From NCBI GenBank assembly GCA_047967505.1, contig CM106539.1: a DNA stretch of 64,000 bases, one strand, 5' to 3'. Below are positions 1 to 11,029 of the stretch, piece by piece; within the stretch, counting starts at the first letter, position 1, and each line of letters begins with the position of its first letter. The position numbers and the translations under genes were made by a program. Under the pieces are notes generated by a model. That model saw nothing but the letters and a program-made list of their open reading frames with translations, had not been told where the DNA came from and searched no databases. This stretch comes from Dipteris shenzhenensis (lineage: Eukaryota > Polypodiophyta > Polypodiopsida > Gleicheniales).

Positions 1-59
1 CATATGGGGTATATAGGATCTGATGGCCTCACCAAGACAAAGTCACCTTGCTTAACATC

Positions 60-640
60 CACCATTGGTCTTATTAGTTAATTAATAGTACTAGTTAAGA
101 GATAGTTGACCATGCTATTTAGTAGTGCTACATGATAGTGCTAGTTGACACTGCTAGTGCTAGTTGACACTGCTAGTAGTAGCCAGATCTACCTGGCAAT
201 ATTTGTTAATGTATAGTTAATAGTTCAACTCGGTAGTGCTAGTTGACTAACAATGCTAGTAAACATTACTAGTAAACTACGCTAATTGATAGTTTTATTA
301 GATTCATTCCTATTGTGAATTCTAATAAGCATTAGAAACTTCAATGCTAGTGAAAACAAAACTCTTGTAGCTCCTTTGTGCTGTTAACACTGTTACATGG
401 CGGTGTTAGTTACTGTGCTACTTGACTGGCAGTGCTAGTAGATTGTACTAGATTAATACTAGTAGTAGCCAGATCTTGCGAATATAGTAGTTAATAGAAC
501 TAATTAATAGAGCTACTTGGTAGTGCTAGCATGTGCAAGTTGACAGTGATATTAAATGGTGCTAACACTATCATTCCTATTGTGAGTGCTAAGACTAGAA
601 ACTCCAATGGTAGTGATAAATAGCATGATCTAGTAGTGCT
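60..640. repeat. Degenerate tandem duplication, about 270-286 bp unit
   Basis: Two diverged copies of one unit lie head to tail. The landmark agccagatct occurs at 181 and 467, and cattcctattgtga at about 304 and 572. Within each copy the short motif agtgctagttgac recurs in imperfect form. No open reading frame of note is present. A related sequence family appears at 10.1-11.0 kb in the same orientation. Confidence 0.6.
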
Positions 641-649
641 TCTTATTTT

Positions 650-1165
650 TATGTAGTGCACTTAATAATATAGAAATCAGAACCTTTAGCATTACTAGCC
701 TCTATACTCATTGCAAAATTGTCTCCATCATGCAAAACATCACTTATCATATCATGACCTTCGTATGTCACTTCATCATAGGCATTTTCATCCTCAATCT
801 CATCATCACAGGGCACCACAATGTGATATTTCTAGGCTTGCACATGTGCTTTGTTAACACATCTATTCCGAATCCTTTCCATGCATGCATCACAAAAGTA
901 TAACAATGGTCTTGTTGCAAGTCCTATGGAATCCGTGGTTTGTGACTACAAACACAATGTAGTGAATGTGATTCTGGCATAGAACACCAATTCCACTGAC
1001 TAGTCCTATTCACACTCCAACCTTGAACTTCCAGAACACACGTGCTACTTTCCTTTTATTTGGTAGTGACAAGCTTCATTTCCATGAGAGAAGTTACATT
1101 CAGGATAGACACCACACCTGTTGCGCACTTCAAAGTGGCACCATCTACCTTCAGTTTCTCCTGAG
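650..1165 (-). pseudogene. Cys/His-rich coding relic of unknown family
   Basis: The minus strand reads for about 170 codons with only a few stops. The 5' part (1165-1060) gives a Cys/His-rich stretch containing NRCGVYPECNFSHGNEACHY. Then come FCDACMERIRNRC (about 900-850) and an acidic, uninterrupted segment with DDEIEDENAYDEVTYEG ending near 655 in IIKC. In-frame stops lie near 834 and 946. The cysteine spacing suggests a former zinc-binding protein, possibly element-encoded. I do not recognise the family, so no function is given. A chance open stretch is the alternative. Confidence 0.35.
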
Positions 1166-1204
1166 CCAATGCTGCTTATCATCATGGTTGAGGTAATGAA
1201 GGCT

Positions 1205-1375
1205 TTCGCCTTCATTGGGGGTTGCAGGGTTTAGGAGGAGTTTAAGGGTTAGAAGGAGGTTCCAAGGTTTAGAAGGAGGTTTCAGGGTTTAGAAGGAGGT
1301 TCCAGAGTTAAGAGAGAGGTTCCAGACTTTAGAAGAGGTTCCAGGGTTAGAGGGAGGATCCAAGGTTCAAGGTAG
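1205..1375. repeat. 22-bp minisatellite (ggtttagaaggaggttcca-like)
   Basis: Seven or so imperfect tandem copies of a purine-rich unit of about 22 bp (gggtttagaaggaggttcca and variants). It runs into the GA-rich tract that follows. Confidence 0.75.
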
Positions 1376-1454
1376 AGTACATGGTGGAGAACTCATCTCC
1401 CTCGTAGATCATGGAGGTTAAGGGTTGAGGAGATAAGGGTTTAGGAGGAGCATA

Positions 1455-1660
1455 GGAGTGGGAGAGGAAGAAGGTGTAAGAGCATGGGGGAAGGTAGAGA
1501 GAGGAGGCAAGAGGAGGAGGAGAAGGGAGGAGGAGGGAGGACAAGGAGGAGAAGGGAGGAGGAGGAGGAGGAGGGAGGATAACAAGGGAGGAGGAGGAGG
1601 AGGAGGGAGGAGGAGAGGGAGAGGATGGGTTGCAAGGTTGGAGGAGAGGGGAGGAGGAGT
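1455..1660. repeat. GGA-rich low-complexity tract
   Basis: Nearly pure purine sequence dominated by gga/ggag. The open frames across it are composition artefacts and are not annotated as genes. Confidence 0.85.
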
Positions 1661-2005
1661 TGTAAGGTTAGGAAATGATTTTGGACATGGAGTGCAAGGA
1701 AGCATGGACACTTGAAACAATTGCCTGGAATACCAAAGTAGAACTCAACACAATGCCCCTAGGACTTGCATGTAGAACATGCATGTAGGAGTTGCATGTA
1801 GAACATGCATGTAGGAGTTGCATGTAGAACTTGCATGTAGGAGTTGCATGTAGAACTTGCATGTAGAACATGCAAGTTGGATTTCTAAGAGGGATTATTT
1901 CTAGCCTTATGCAAGTACAAGCAGAGCTTTGCCATTGCTACTCTACACACACATTCTATACTACCTAAGTCCATGTTGGCACAGAGACAACATACTCCCA
2001 AATCC
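1560..2005 (+). repeat. Dispersed repeat, copy A (inverted partner at 11.03-11.64 kb)
   Basis: Read on the minus strand this segment matches 11030-11640 on the plus strand. Shared landmarks in order are ccatgttggc beside the inner edge, a block ending in catgcaag, the 13/26-bp minisatellite, the phrase ttgtgttgagttctactttg, gcaattg, and the pyrimidine-rich flank with aaccttgcaacccatcc. Similarity stops abruptly at about 2003 and 11030. The two copies face each other across about 9 kb. They could be TIR-like ends of a large element, or two insertions of one repeat in opposite orientation. Confidence 0.7.
1764..1880. repeat. 26-bp minisatellite built of 13-bp half-units
   Basis: Alternating half-units gcatgtagaacat and gcatgtaggagtt give a 26-bp period, four to five copies. 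The same minisatellite, reverse-complemented and longer, occupies 11146-11415. Confidence 0.85.
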
Positions 2006-2670
2006 ATTTGATTACCCGTCCTTGGGTTATGGCTTATGTTGATTTCAAAGTTGGGATTCCATGTGCGTAACCCAATGGCTGTTGAGCTTGTGGCATGAGT
2101 CATTCCTATTGTAATGCTTTTGCACCATACAATTTATGGTCTGTAGTCAAGAAGCTTATCTCCTCTTGAGGAGGGGTAGATGGTTGTGAATTTTAGAGGG
2201 GATCTTGTTGCTGAGGCTGTGGACTCTGCCATCGAATCTTCTTGGGAAGAGGTTTGGCGGGGGTCTCATTGTTGAAGCTAGCATTTCTTTCTATCTTGCA
2301 TACATGTTCGATGCGATTGCACCCGTATCATTGAGCTTGGTAGATAAGTTTGTATGCAAGTCTGATATTTTTACATTTAGGAGACAGCTGTGATGTTTGG
2401 CAGGATCTTGTTTGTTGAGGCTACAGACTCTTTTGCCAATTCATCTTGAGTTTTGGCATAGCTTCTTGTCCTGCTTGTGAATTCAGTGCATGCTTTGAGA
2501 GTATGGAATGAAAGTGTGTGATACTATTATTGATGCAATCTATTATGTGCCTATGCAAAATCGGTGATGTGTCGATTAGGTAGAGACTAACTATATGCTT
2601 ATTTGTGGGATTTAATAGGGAAACTAAGACTCAATCATCCGTAATGCGAAATTGATTAGGTCTTCCTAAA

Positions 2671-2786
2671 TGTGCAAAAGCGTGCATATGCCAGTGAGTG
2701 TGCGTGTAATAATCTAGTGCAAACTATGTGTGCAAAAATGTGCATATGCTAGTGAGTGCACATGTAATAATCTAGTGCAAACTATT
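2671..2786. repeat. 58-bp tandem duplication
   Basis: Two adjacent copies, each starting tgtgcaaaa and ending ctagtgcaaactat, differ at a handful of positions. The 2005-2670 flank shows no recognisable gene. Confidence 0.8.
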
Positions 2787-2847
2787 GAAGACTTGGGGTT
2801 CCCAAAACTTCGTTATTGTCAGGGATGTCTTGCATGTTGATGTTGTA

Positions 2848-4440
2848 TCATTTCAATCGACTCCCGTTTATGGTTGTGTTGAATTGGACTCCGTCCAATG
2901 TTTCTAGTAGCACAGCTTGAACTTCAAATTCTTTTAGTGGTCTTGGCATTGCTATGGGGACACTACCACTTGTGTTATTGTTGAAGTACTCATGCACTTC
3001 TTGAAGATCAGCCTTTGATTTTTTTTTTAAAGTCTCTTGATTGAGCTTCATCCGCACAGGTGGCTTATATCTCCAAAACTTCTTACGTTGGGAACTGTGG
3101 GGTAACTTTTCCATTGGTGAGGTGTTCCCAAGTAAGGGTTCATTTGCTGTGCATACTCCTTCTAGTCCTTCAGGGGACCATTCAAGAGGCAGTGGTTTTG
3201 ATTTTGAGGGAGCTGGCTTTGCAAGATACAATTCGATGATCCTTGTTTGGTGGACTCGTCCGAATTCATTGAAGTGTTCGGCCTTGGCTTTTCTGCGATT
3301 TCCTTTTTCAGTTTTCTTGCGGGATCTTCTGCTGTTATTCAACTTTGAAGGTTCAACTTTTGGGAGCTCGACTGCCATTAGGGCATGCAGAATGGCTAAG
3401 TAATTATCAAAGATTTGATCTTCAATTTCAGCATTATCAGCCTCAGTTTCAAGGTCCCAAGGAAAATCGGAGTCATCATTGATATGGGTACCTTCTTCAG
3501 GTTCATTATTCCACTCGAGGTCAGCCATAAAGAATGGCACCTCTAGATCAATTGGTTCTTCATGTGTGAGTGGAGGATCTACCTATAGCACCTTAGCGTC
3601 TATCTGTGAGAAGATGGGGTCTAATGAATGGCAGTTGTCGACGGTTGTCAATGTTTGTATCCAGTTATTGACATTGCTTTCTGAATCGCCTACTATGGCA
3701 TGCTGTTGCAGGGGAGTTGATTTGCTTGATATTGTCGTTAAAGATGTGTCATCCAATGCTCTAGGCACAATTGGTTTTATAGCTCCTGTCCCCACATTCA
3801 ACCTGACTGCGGTGTCGCAATTCTAGATTGTCAGTCTATCAGTTCCCCAATCATGGAGGACTGATGCTTCCCGTAACCAAGGATGACCCAATAAGATTTG
3901 ATAGGATTTTTCGGAAAGATCTAAGATTGTGAATTGAAGGGAAAAGCAAACTCCTGCGACCTTTGTGGACATGCCATTCACTATTCCCAAGGGTTTAGCC
4001 TGTGAATCATCAGCAAGGCATATGTTAAAATTGGCCTTTTGCATTGGTGGGAGACCCCATTCATTGTAGAGCTCCTTTGACAGGACATTTACACCTGCTC
4101 CACCATCCACTATGGCTTGGACTTCATTATATGCCTTGTGGATCAAAGGCACAGTAATGTTGCATATGTCATCTCTCTCACCCATCCGCTGCACAGGGAT
4201 ATCTTTGATGTCGATCATAGGTGGAGGGGGATTTACGAGTTCAATCCATATTTTGAAACTCTCCCAGAGATTGGGACAATTCCGTAGGAGGATTTCGATG
4301 GGAATTGACACAAGGTAACTCAAGATGGTAGAGAGTGCGGCTCCTTCAAGTTGATGTGGCGGTACATTATGTTGTGGAGTCTATTATTGGAACAGAGGCT
4401 CGAGTACAGTATCAATACTTTGTGGGGCTGTCATAGATTG
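2848..4440 (-). mobile_element. Ty3/gypsy-like gag-protease fragment, degenerate
   Basis: The minus strand carries the middle of a retroviral-type polyprotein. An open stretch at 4323-3823 (166 codons) is a retropepsin-like aspartic protease: it has the active-site IVDGGAGVNVLS (usual core D-S/T-G-A), the flap-side region and the C-terminal ILLGHPWLREASVLHDWGTDRLTI typical of gypsy proteases. After a short stop-bearing gap, a further 230 codons (3540-2848) form a hydrophilic linker with basic KKTEKGNRRKAKAE and a conserved-looking RPLKEFEVQAVLLETLDGVQF end. Sequence just upstream (4440-4324) looks like the Gag tail, with stops. Reverse transcriptase, RNase H, integrase and LTRs are not found next to it, so this is an internal fragment. 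Confidence 0.8.
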
Positions 4441-4449
4441 GATCTTGAG

Positions 4450-4980
4450 CTCGTCGTCTCTCAGCCTCAAATTGAGCTTGTTCCTTTTGTACCCATTGGT
4501 GAAGTGCTTGAATGAGCCTTCTCCACCTCTGCATTTGGGTATGGCGCTTTTTTTATTTGAGGCTCGGGAGTTGATGTGGATGAGCTCGACTGCTCATTGC
4601 TTGGCAGAGATAGAGGCACTTGTGCTTTCTTTTTAAGAAGCCGTTTTGGTTGGATTGGAATGTTAGGGTTCTTGGTGGCCTCTTTCTGCTGGTGTGTAAT
4701 CTTCCCAATGCTCCAATATATACCATGTACTAGCCTAATTAACCACCCATTGATATCCTCACCTGCAAATGGCTATCCCTTAACCATGGGTATCAATCAA
4801 GGTTTACAGAGGCTTGTCTTCAAGTTATATTGAACTTATTGAAATGAAGAAAGAAAACACTTGACAAATATGGTTATGTCTATTAGAAACTTTCTTACTT
4901 CAAACACCCATATCCACGGAAGATACATGATCTCTTTAGGGAGTTCCCGCTGTGCTACTTAGCAACAATGGTGGAGTCAA
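4450..4980. other. Non-coding stretch, nothing recognised
   Basis: Short open frames only, without a recognisable domain. Likely degraded leader or gag sequence of the adjacent gypsy fragment. Confidence 0.4.
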
Positions 4981-5142
4981 GGTTTTGAGCTTGCCAAAGG
5001 AAGTTAAGTAAGTTTTAAAGAGGACAAGGCATTTCTTTCGAGATACTCAAGGACCTATGAAGGTTTTGAGCTTGCCAAAAGAAGTTATGTAAGTTTTAAA
5101 GAGGACAAGGCATTTCTTTCGAGATACTCAAGGACCTATGAA
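4981..5142. repeat. 81-bp direct tandem duplication
   Basis: Copies at 4981-5061 and 5062-5142, both starting ggttttgagcttgccaaa and ending ctcaaggacctatgaa, differ at only a few bases. The duplication is therefore recent. Confidence 0.95.
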
Positions 5143-5249
5143 GTACTGGCAAGTCCAGACCTAGAATTATAGCAACTGTGTGGATGTCAAAAGTATCCTA
5201 TTCAAAGGTGATCACCAGATCCGTGTTAACCAACTTAAAGACTAATTTT

Positions 5250-6190
5250 AATCACAAGTCTCCACTATTTCCTTAGACCAACATGGTTGGAGTGTAAGCA
5301 TAATCGAAGGCATTTGTAGCAGACAAGGGAATCCCAAGGGAACTGCAAGCATGGCTACAAAGAAAAATACAAAGGAACCTACAACAAGAGTTTCACTCCA
5401 AGGTGTTGCTTGAGAAACATGGTGCATGACACAACTTAATGACAATTTGTTGCTTGAGCAATAGGTTGGGATGCAACACAATATCTTTCTTGAATCAAGA
5501 GCTTTTGTTCATTTAAGCAACAATTTATCTTTAACTTCAAGATGTGCTTGAGCAACAGTTTGCATACAAAACAACTTAGGGACAACCTAATGCTTGAGCA
5601 ACACATTGAGTGTAACACAATCACTCGCTAGAATCAAGATATTGTTTTGATTTAAAAAAAGGTTTCATTTCAGTTCATGGTGAGAAATAGATTGCATGCA
5701 ACAATATAAAGGAATCTCATTTCACTCCAAGGTGAGAAATAGGTTGCATGCAACAATATAGAGAAAGTTGTTGCTTGCATAACAGGTTGGAGTGCAACAC
5801 ATCTCTTACTTGAATCAAGAGATCTTATAATATTTAACCAATAGAGTGCAACACACCTCTTACTTGAATCAAGAGATCTTATAATATTTAAACAACAAAT
5901 TGAATTTCACCCAAGGTTGAATTGCAACACAACCTCTTGCTTGAACTAAGAGATTTTCTTGATTTCAGCAATACATTATGATTGACTCCAAGGTGATACT
6001 TGGGCCATAGGTACCATGCAACACAAAGTAAAGAAAACTTGTTGCATGAGCGATAGGTTGGTACAATATAACCTGTTACTTGAATCCATAAAATCTCTTG
6101 ATTTGAGAAAGAGTTTGTGCTATAGCCCAAACAAGTAACAAGTTGGTGAAAGGCCCACCATGTTGTTCAAGCAATAGGTTGGGTGCAACA
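5250..6190. repeat. Degenerate repeat array with 'ttgcttgagcaataggttgg' core
   Basis: The phrases ttgcttgagcaa.aggttg, gtgcaacacaa and cttgaatcaagagatctt recur irregularly through about 900 bp. One near-identical pair of 55-60 bp lies at about 5807-5893 (cttacttgaatcaagagatc, then ttataatatttaa). No coding capacity is recognised. Confidence 0.7.
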
Positions 6191-6200
6191 CAACCTAATT

Positions 6201-6340
6201 AGGGTTAAAGATCTAGGGTTTAGCATTTAGGATTAGGAGATTAGGATTTAATATCTAGGGCTTAGAATTCAGGGTTAAAGATATGGGGTTTAGCATTTAG
6301 GATTAGGAGGTTAGGACTTAAGATCTAGGGCTTAGAATTT
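6201..6340. repeat. 70-bp tandem duplication rich in TTAGG/TAGGG motifs
   Basis: Copies at 6201-6270 and 6271-6340 start agggttaaagat and include gggtttagcatttaggatta. The TAGGG-like words resemble degenerate plant telomere repeats, but this is not a telomere array. Confidence 0.9.
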
Positions 6341-6674
6341 ATGATTTAGATTGTGGGAATGGAAATAAAATCAACTGGCAAGGTAGCTCAAGAATCACTC
6401 GATAAGGTCACACAGCGAGAGAATTCTAATGAGAAATCTCTTAGCAGTTTGGAAAGAGAACTTGGTAGAAAGTTCAATCACCATCTCAACCTAGCATGGG
6501 GTAGAAGCAAGTTAACATGTCCATGGACATTGCTAAAAAGCACACTTATGTTAGTTGTCCCCCTATCTGTTTTGTTTCCCATGTAGATCATGATCCTCTT
6601 TACATTTCCTTTCCCGTGCATCTAGTTTTGAACTGCCCACATCCAAAGAAGTTATGTAACTACCTCTTGAATGC

Positions 6675-6677
<3 letters not shown>

Positions 6678-6744
<67 letters not shown>
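6678..6744. repeat. (CT)n microsatellite
   Basis: About 33 uninterrupted CT units, followed by a short TG/GCAC-rich tail at 6750-6790. Confidence 0.98.
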
Positions 6745-6747
<3 letters not shown>

Positions 6748-7621
6748 CCTACTTGTGTGTGTATGTGTGCATGCGCACATGTGCGCATACCCTTGTCTCC
6801 ATCTTATCAATAGAAAGGCTTCGTGTCCATACTTGCAAGGAAATACTGTCATTTTCTCTCCTTGTGCATCTTAGCAAGTCACAAAACAGTTCTTCACAAA
6901 ATATCCTTCTAAGAAAATTTGCTTTTGACTAGAAGTATTATACCTTAGTTGTATTCTTGTTCATTTCTGAGAGAATTCCTCTATTTTGGTTTGCAAAAGC
7001 TATGTAGCTTAATTCACTATTTTCTTTCTCTACCTAAAAATCTATAGGTTTGTCCTTTTTTGGTTTTGCATGTTTGTTGTTGCTCATGGAAAATAGTAGA
7101 GGTAGCTAGCCTATGAATCCAGACACTTGTGCCATCGTTAGGCAATAAGAAGCTACAAACAAGAAAGAACAATTGAGCATGAAATAGATTGAAGAGGTTC
7201 TAGGCAAAATTCATGATGGTTGATCATGTCAACAAGCAGACAAGACGGAGGATGTGCACTAAAATGGTTAGGTTCTTCTATGAGATGACGAAAGGCATGG
7301 AAAGGGATACCAAGCAAAACATTTCCGATCTATCATTCAGCATCCAATAATTTTGGGGCTCCAAGGGAAAGTAGCAAGGGAGGAGGTAGGAGTTGAAGCA
7401 GCTTTCATGCAAAATGTTTGCAACCATTGAACACTATCAAGCAGATCTAGAACTTAAGGATGAATTGTTTCTACAGAGGAGCACATGGTCCATGTTGGTG
7501 AACTGAGACCCATCTACATCTCATGATGTCACTGTTGCAAAAGTCTCGAAAGCACTCTAAGTTTGAAGGTGCACATTGCACTTGGAAAGATCCCAAATAT
7601 ATGGCAAACCTAAGGATGTCA

Positions 7622-7910
7622 TGTTGGAATACTGAAAGGAAAGAGTAGAGTTGACACAAATTCAGAATACTTGCTTATAGAATGAAGAAGAAAGAGGTCC
7701 TTAAGTAGGCACCTCATACAAGGTCACTGACATCACTGATGACCTCAAAGCTCCACAATCATCTCCTCAATCTGCTCCTAGATTCACTCAATCATCCTAT
7801 GTGGCTTTTCCACCACCTAACTGTGCTTGTGGGCACCTAACTGTGCCTCTAGCACTCACACATAGAAACATAAGGTGTGCCTGAGGCATACACCTTGAGA
7901 TATCCCAACA
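7622..7910 (-). repeat. 3' LTR of the 2.2-kb element
   Basis: A 289-bp terminal repeat. It is the 3' LTR in the element's own (minus) orientation because the polypurine tract lies at 7911-7920. Confidence 0.95.
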
Positions 7911-8285
7911 AACCCCCCCTCAAGGAAATGCCTCAGGCTATGTCAAGGATACATCTAGTCTCATAGTTTCTCATGCCATCTCATGGTGGTCAAGGATAAA
8001 TCTATGGCTAGGTTCTCATGCTAGCAAGGGTTCCCTTGGGTGTAAGGTAAACAGAAAGGGATACAAACAGACCTTCCAATGGTTATCTCCCCTACATGTA
8101 CATGCACACAATGTCTGTAGGAGGTACCATGGAGCAAAACATACACATGGCCTACATCATAGGGTGACCAGAGGTGTTTACAAAACACACAAAACACAAT
8201 AGTTTATTTTCATTCATTTTGGAGGACTATCCAGGCTGAGTACCTTGACATAAAAAGAGAGATCTGGAGCATACATAGAGATGAT

Positions 8286-8687
8286 TTAAAATGCATAATC
8301 TTCATGGGATGCCTCATCTTGTGGAGGCAAAATATCCATGTCAAGGCAAGGTCTTACCACATGGGCAGTGTCTAGTGCCTTATAAGATGGTACTATGATA
8401 GAACAAGTGGATCTGAAAGTCATATCCTTCAAGAGAACAATTATCTTGTCATCTCCATAGTTGTGTAGAGAAGCATATCTTAGGTATCTGACCTTCATCT
8501 TTTTCTTGTACTTGGAGTCAAATAAAAGTGCCATGAGAGGGTAGATCTCTGTAGTTGCTTCCTTTTTGGCAACCATTGTTTTGGCAATCTTCAACAAGGA
8601 AGTCAGGTTGGCATTTTCATCCTTTGTAGCATAACAAGACATTGCTTTATGTTTTGGCTTTTCACATATTTTGCATAAGCAAGCCAT
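8286..8687 (-). CDS. Small Gag-like protein with one CCHC zinc knuckle (133 aa)
   Basis: This is the longest sense-strand frame lying wholly inside the 2.2-kb LTR element. It opens MACLCKICEKPKHKAMSC, in which CKICEKPKHKAMSC fits the CX2CX4HX4C retroviral zinc knuckle exactly (about residues 5-18). The rest has a Lys-rich centre (KYKKKMKVRYLRY) and an acidic tail ending in DEASHEDYAF, and it is not recognised. Position, strand and the knuckle suggest a remnant or minimal Gag that could bind RNA. A normal copia Gag is two to three times longer with the knuckle near the C-terminus, so the N-terminal position is unusual. The protein could equally be a captured host fragment. Confidence 0.5.
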   Translation of the reverse strand: MACLCKICEKPKHKAMSCYATKDENANLTSLLKIAKTMVAKKEATTEIYPLMALLFDSKYKKKMKVRYLRYASLHNYGDDKIIVLLKDMTFRSTCSIIVPSYKALDTAHVVRPCLDMDILPPQDEASHEDYAF

Positions 8688-9533
8688 GAGAGGCTCTAAC
8701 CCAAGTATTGGGTAGTGTCTTCTCTCTTACAGGGCTTAGAATAACAACTGAAATGCTTCAAAATATAAGCATTTAATGTAGCAAATAGTAGTGACTAGAT
8801 TTCAAACAATGATGCTTCCTTTTACATGCTTCATAGAAGTGGATGAAATAAACACTTTCCAATCACAACCAGGTCTAGCAAGTCAAAACAAAACTGAATC
8901 CACACTTGTACTGAAGTTATTGAAAGCTTCAAAAAACCAGAAATGCTAGAGTAGCATTTTATGTAGCATCATCTTCAAAAACTTGTCCAAAACTGTCAAA
9001 ACTGAAAAGCTGAACTTGGAGGGCTTGTAGCTCACTCTTCAAAGCAAGGAAAAGAGGGCTTTCTCAAGCAAAAGAAAGCTCATATACCAGAGAAGGTCCA
9101 GCACAGAGGTTGGACGAAATGGTGCGCACTTTTGCCCGGGAGAGTTGCTACAGGCTGAAACTGAGTTTTGACGATTTCTCCCTCGTTACTGAACCAAATG
9201 ACCTGAAAAATGGCTCAAAATCTTCGTCTTGAGGTCGCCCATCTACTCCTAAGAGGGCTCAGGCAATGGTGTAGTATGCAGGGAGTATTGAGCAACAGAA
9301 GAAATTCGCTGTTTGGAGAATGGCAGCCACCACAGACGTTTTTTCTTCAATTGCTTGCAGGTGGAAGTTCACCCATACTAGAGGAGTTTCCAGCTCAGAG
9401 GGTTTGGGCAATGGCTGTTTGTAGATGGAGAACCAAGCTCTCAAAGATTTTGGGAAGAAAGAGGAAAATGGAGAATAAGAAGATGAAGAAGAAGATGATG
9501 ATGTGGCAGAAATGGGCTCAAGGGGGATCAAAG

Positions 9534-9546
9534 GGCTCTGATACCA
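9534..9546 (-). promoter_or_regulatory. Primer-binding site, initiator tRNA-Met type
   Basis: The minus strand reads TGGTATCAGAGCC directly after the LTR end ...CA. This is the standard plant Copia-type primer site. Confidence 0.93.
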
Positions 9547-9835
9547 TGTTGGAATACTGAAAGGAAAGAGTAGAGTTGACACAAATTCAGAATACTTGCT
9601 TATAGAATGAAGAAGAAAGAGGTCCTTAAGTAGGCACCTCATACAAGGTCACTGACATCACTGATGACCTCAGAGCTCCACAATCATCTCCTCAATCTGC
9701 TCCTAGATTCACTCAATCATCCTATGTGGCTTTTCCACCACCTAACTGTGCTTGTGGGCACCTAACTGTGCCTCTAGCACTCACACATAGAAACATAAGG
9801 TGTGCCTGAGGCATACACCTTGAGATATCCCAACA
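9547..9835 (-). repeat. 5' LTR of the 2.2-kb element
   Basis: A 289-bp terminal repeat. In element orientation an ATG at 9642 inside this LTR opens a 127-codon frame that runs through the primer site to 9259 and includes an Ser-rich stretch. Whether it is translated is unknown. Confidence 0.95.
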
Positions 9836-9840
9836 TGTCA

Positions 9841-10080
9841 ATGGATTGTTCTCATTGTCTACTTGCTGGAAGAAGCATTGTGCTAGCAATCATCCAAGAA
9901 GACAAGGATCTTGTGTGTTCCTTTTGGGAAACTAAGACATGTGTCTCCCCCAACAAGAAGGACATCTGTCAAATGAGCATTGGAAGAAATAGTTCCATCA
10001 ACCACCCAGCGCATCTACTTGATGAGCCTAAGGTATTGCCTTGAATGTAGTTCCACTATCTATAGTATGAAGGGAGATAA
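9841..10080. other. Old host sequence split by the LTR insertion
   Basis: Together with about 7085-7616 this was continuous before the element inserted. Neither side gives a recognisable protein; many stops are present. Confidence 0.4.
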
Positions 10081-10084
10081 GAAA

Positions 10085-11015
10085 CATCTAGCTAGAACTT
10101 TTATATTCATTGTGACTGCTAAGTAGCACTTTTAATTCTATACTAAGTGCTAGCTAGTAGTACTCCACACTCTATGGTGCATACTCCACTGTTAATTCTA
10201 TAACGAGTGCTAGCTAGTAGTACTGCACACTCTATGGTGAGTGCTAACTGGCACCTGGGACTTCATAGTGGGTGATAACTAGCACTAGAACCAATGATGT
10301 TATTGCTGACTAAATGACACTTGAGACTTCATAGTGGGTGATAATTAGCACTAGAACCAATGGTGTTATTACTGACTATCAGTTGCTTCCTCGACTAAGA
10401 TTGCTGCCAACCAGGTACAAGTCATCATTGTGAGTGCTAACTAGCACTTAAAGCACCACTTTGAGTGCTAAACAGCACTTGAAACTCTATTATGAGTGCC
10501 AACTAGCTATTTCATTCTATTGTGAGTGCTAAGTGGCACTAGCAGCTCTGACATAAGTCATCAATAATTACCACTAGAACCTAGGCTGAGGGAGCTCACA
10601 ACTAGTTACAAGTATGTTTTTATTGCTAAACTAGTACTTAAAGCACCAATGTTAGTGCCAAATAGCAATTCAAACTTTGTTGTTAGCTCCAACTAGCACT
10701 TTCATTCCTATTGTGAGTGCTAAGTAGCACTATAAGCTTGACTAGGGTACTAATAATGAATAACAAGTCTATTTTTATAGCTAAATAATACTTGAAGCAC
10801 CATTATGGCTACTAAATAGCACTTTGAACTCTTTTGTAAGTGCCACCGAGCACTATCCATATTTTGAGTACTAAAGTAGCATTAAAAGCTCCAAATTCAA
10901 GCAATAATTAGGACTAGTAGCTTAAATGAAGGTAGTAACAACTAATTATAAGTCTTTTTTCCTGCTAAGTAGCACTTGAAGCACCACTATGAGTGATATT
11001 GATAGTACTTCAAAC
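10085..11015. repeat. Degenerate repeat family 'gtgagtgctaactagcact'
   Basis: Imperfect copies of a 60-90 bp unit containing tgagtgctaa.tagcact and attcctattgtgagtgc run through about 900 bp. The same words occur at 570-610, so this array and the 60-640 array belong to one family. No gene is seen. Confidence 0.7.
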
Positions 11016-11029
11016 TCTTATGAGAGGAT

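Larger units (their letters stand above)
7622..9835 (-). mobile_element. Complete non-autonomous LTR retrotransposon (2,214 bp)
   Basis: Two 289-bp direct repeats (7622-7910 and 9547-9835) start TGTTGGAATACTG and end GATATCCCAACA on the plus strand. I see one mismatch between them (caaagc versus cagagc). The element is flanked by the perfect 5-bp target-site duplication TGTCA (7617-7621 and 9836-9840). On the minus strand the primer-binding site TGGTATCAGAGCC (9546-9534) abuts one LTR and matches the 3' end of initiator tRNA-Met. The polypurine tract AGGGGGGGTT (7920-7911) abuts the other. Transcription therefore runs on the minus strand. The 1,636-bp interior has no protease, integrase, reverse transcriptase or RNase H, so movement must depend on another element. 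The near-identical LTRs imply a recent insertion. Confidence 0.95.

Noticed and set aside
6201-6340. Possible interstitial telomere array
   Set aside because: Only two 70-bp units with scattered TAGGG words; there is no run of TTTAGGG.
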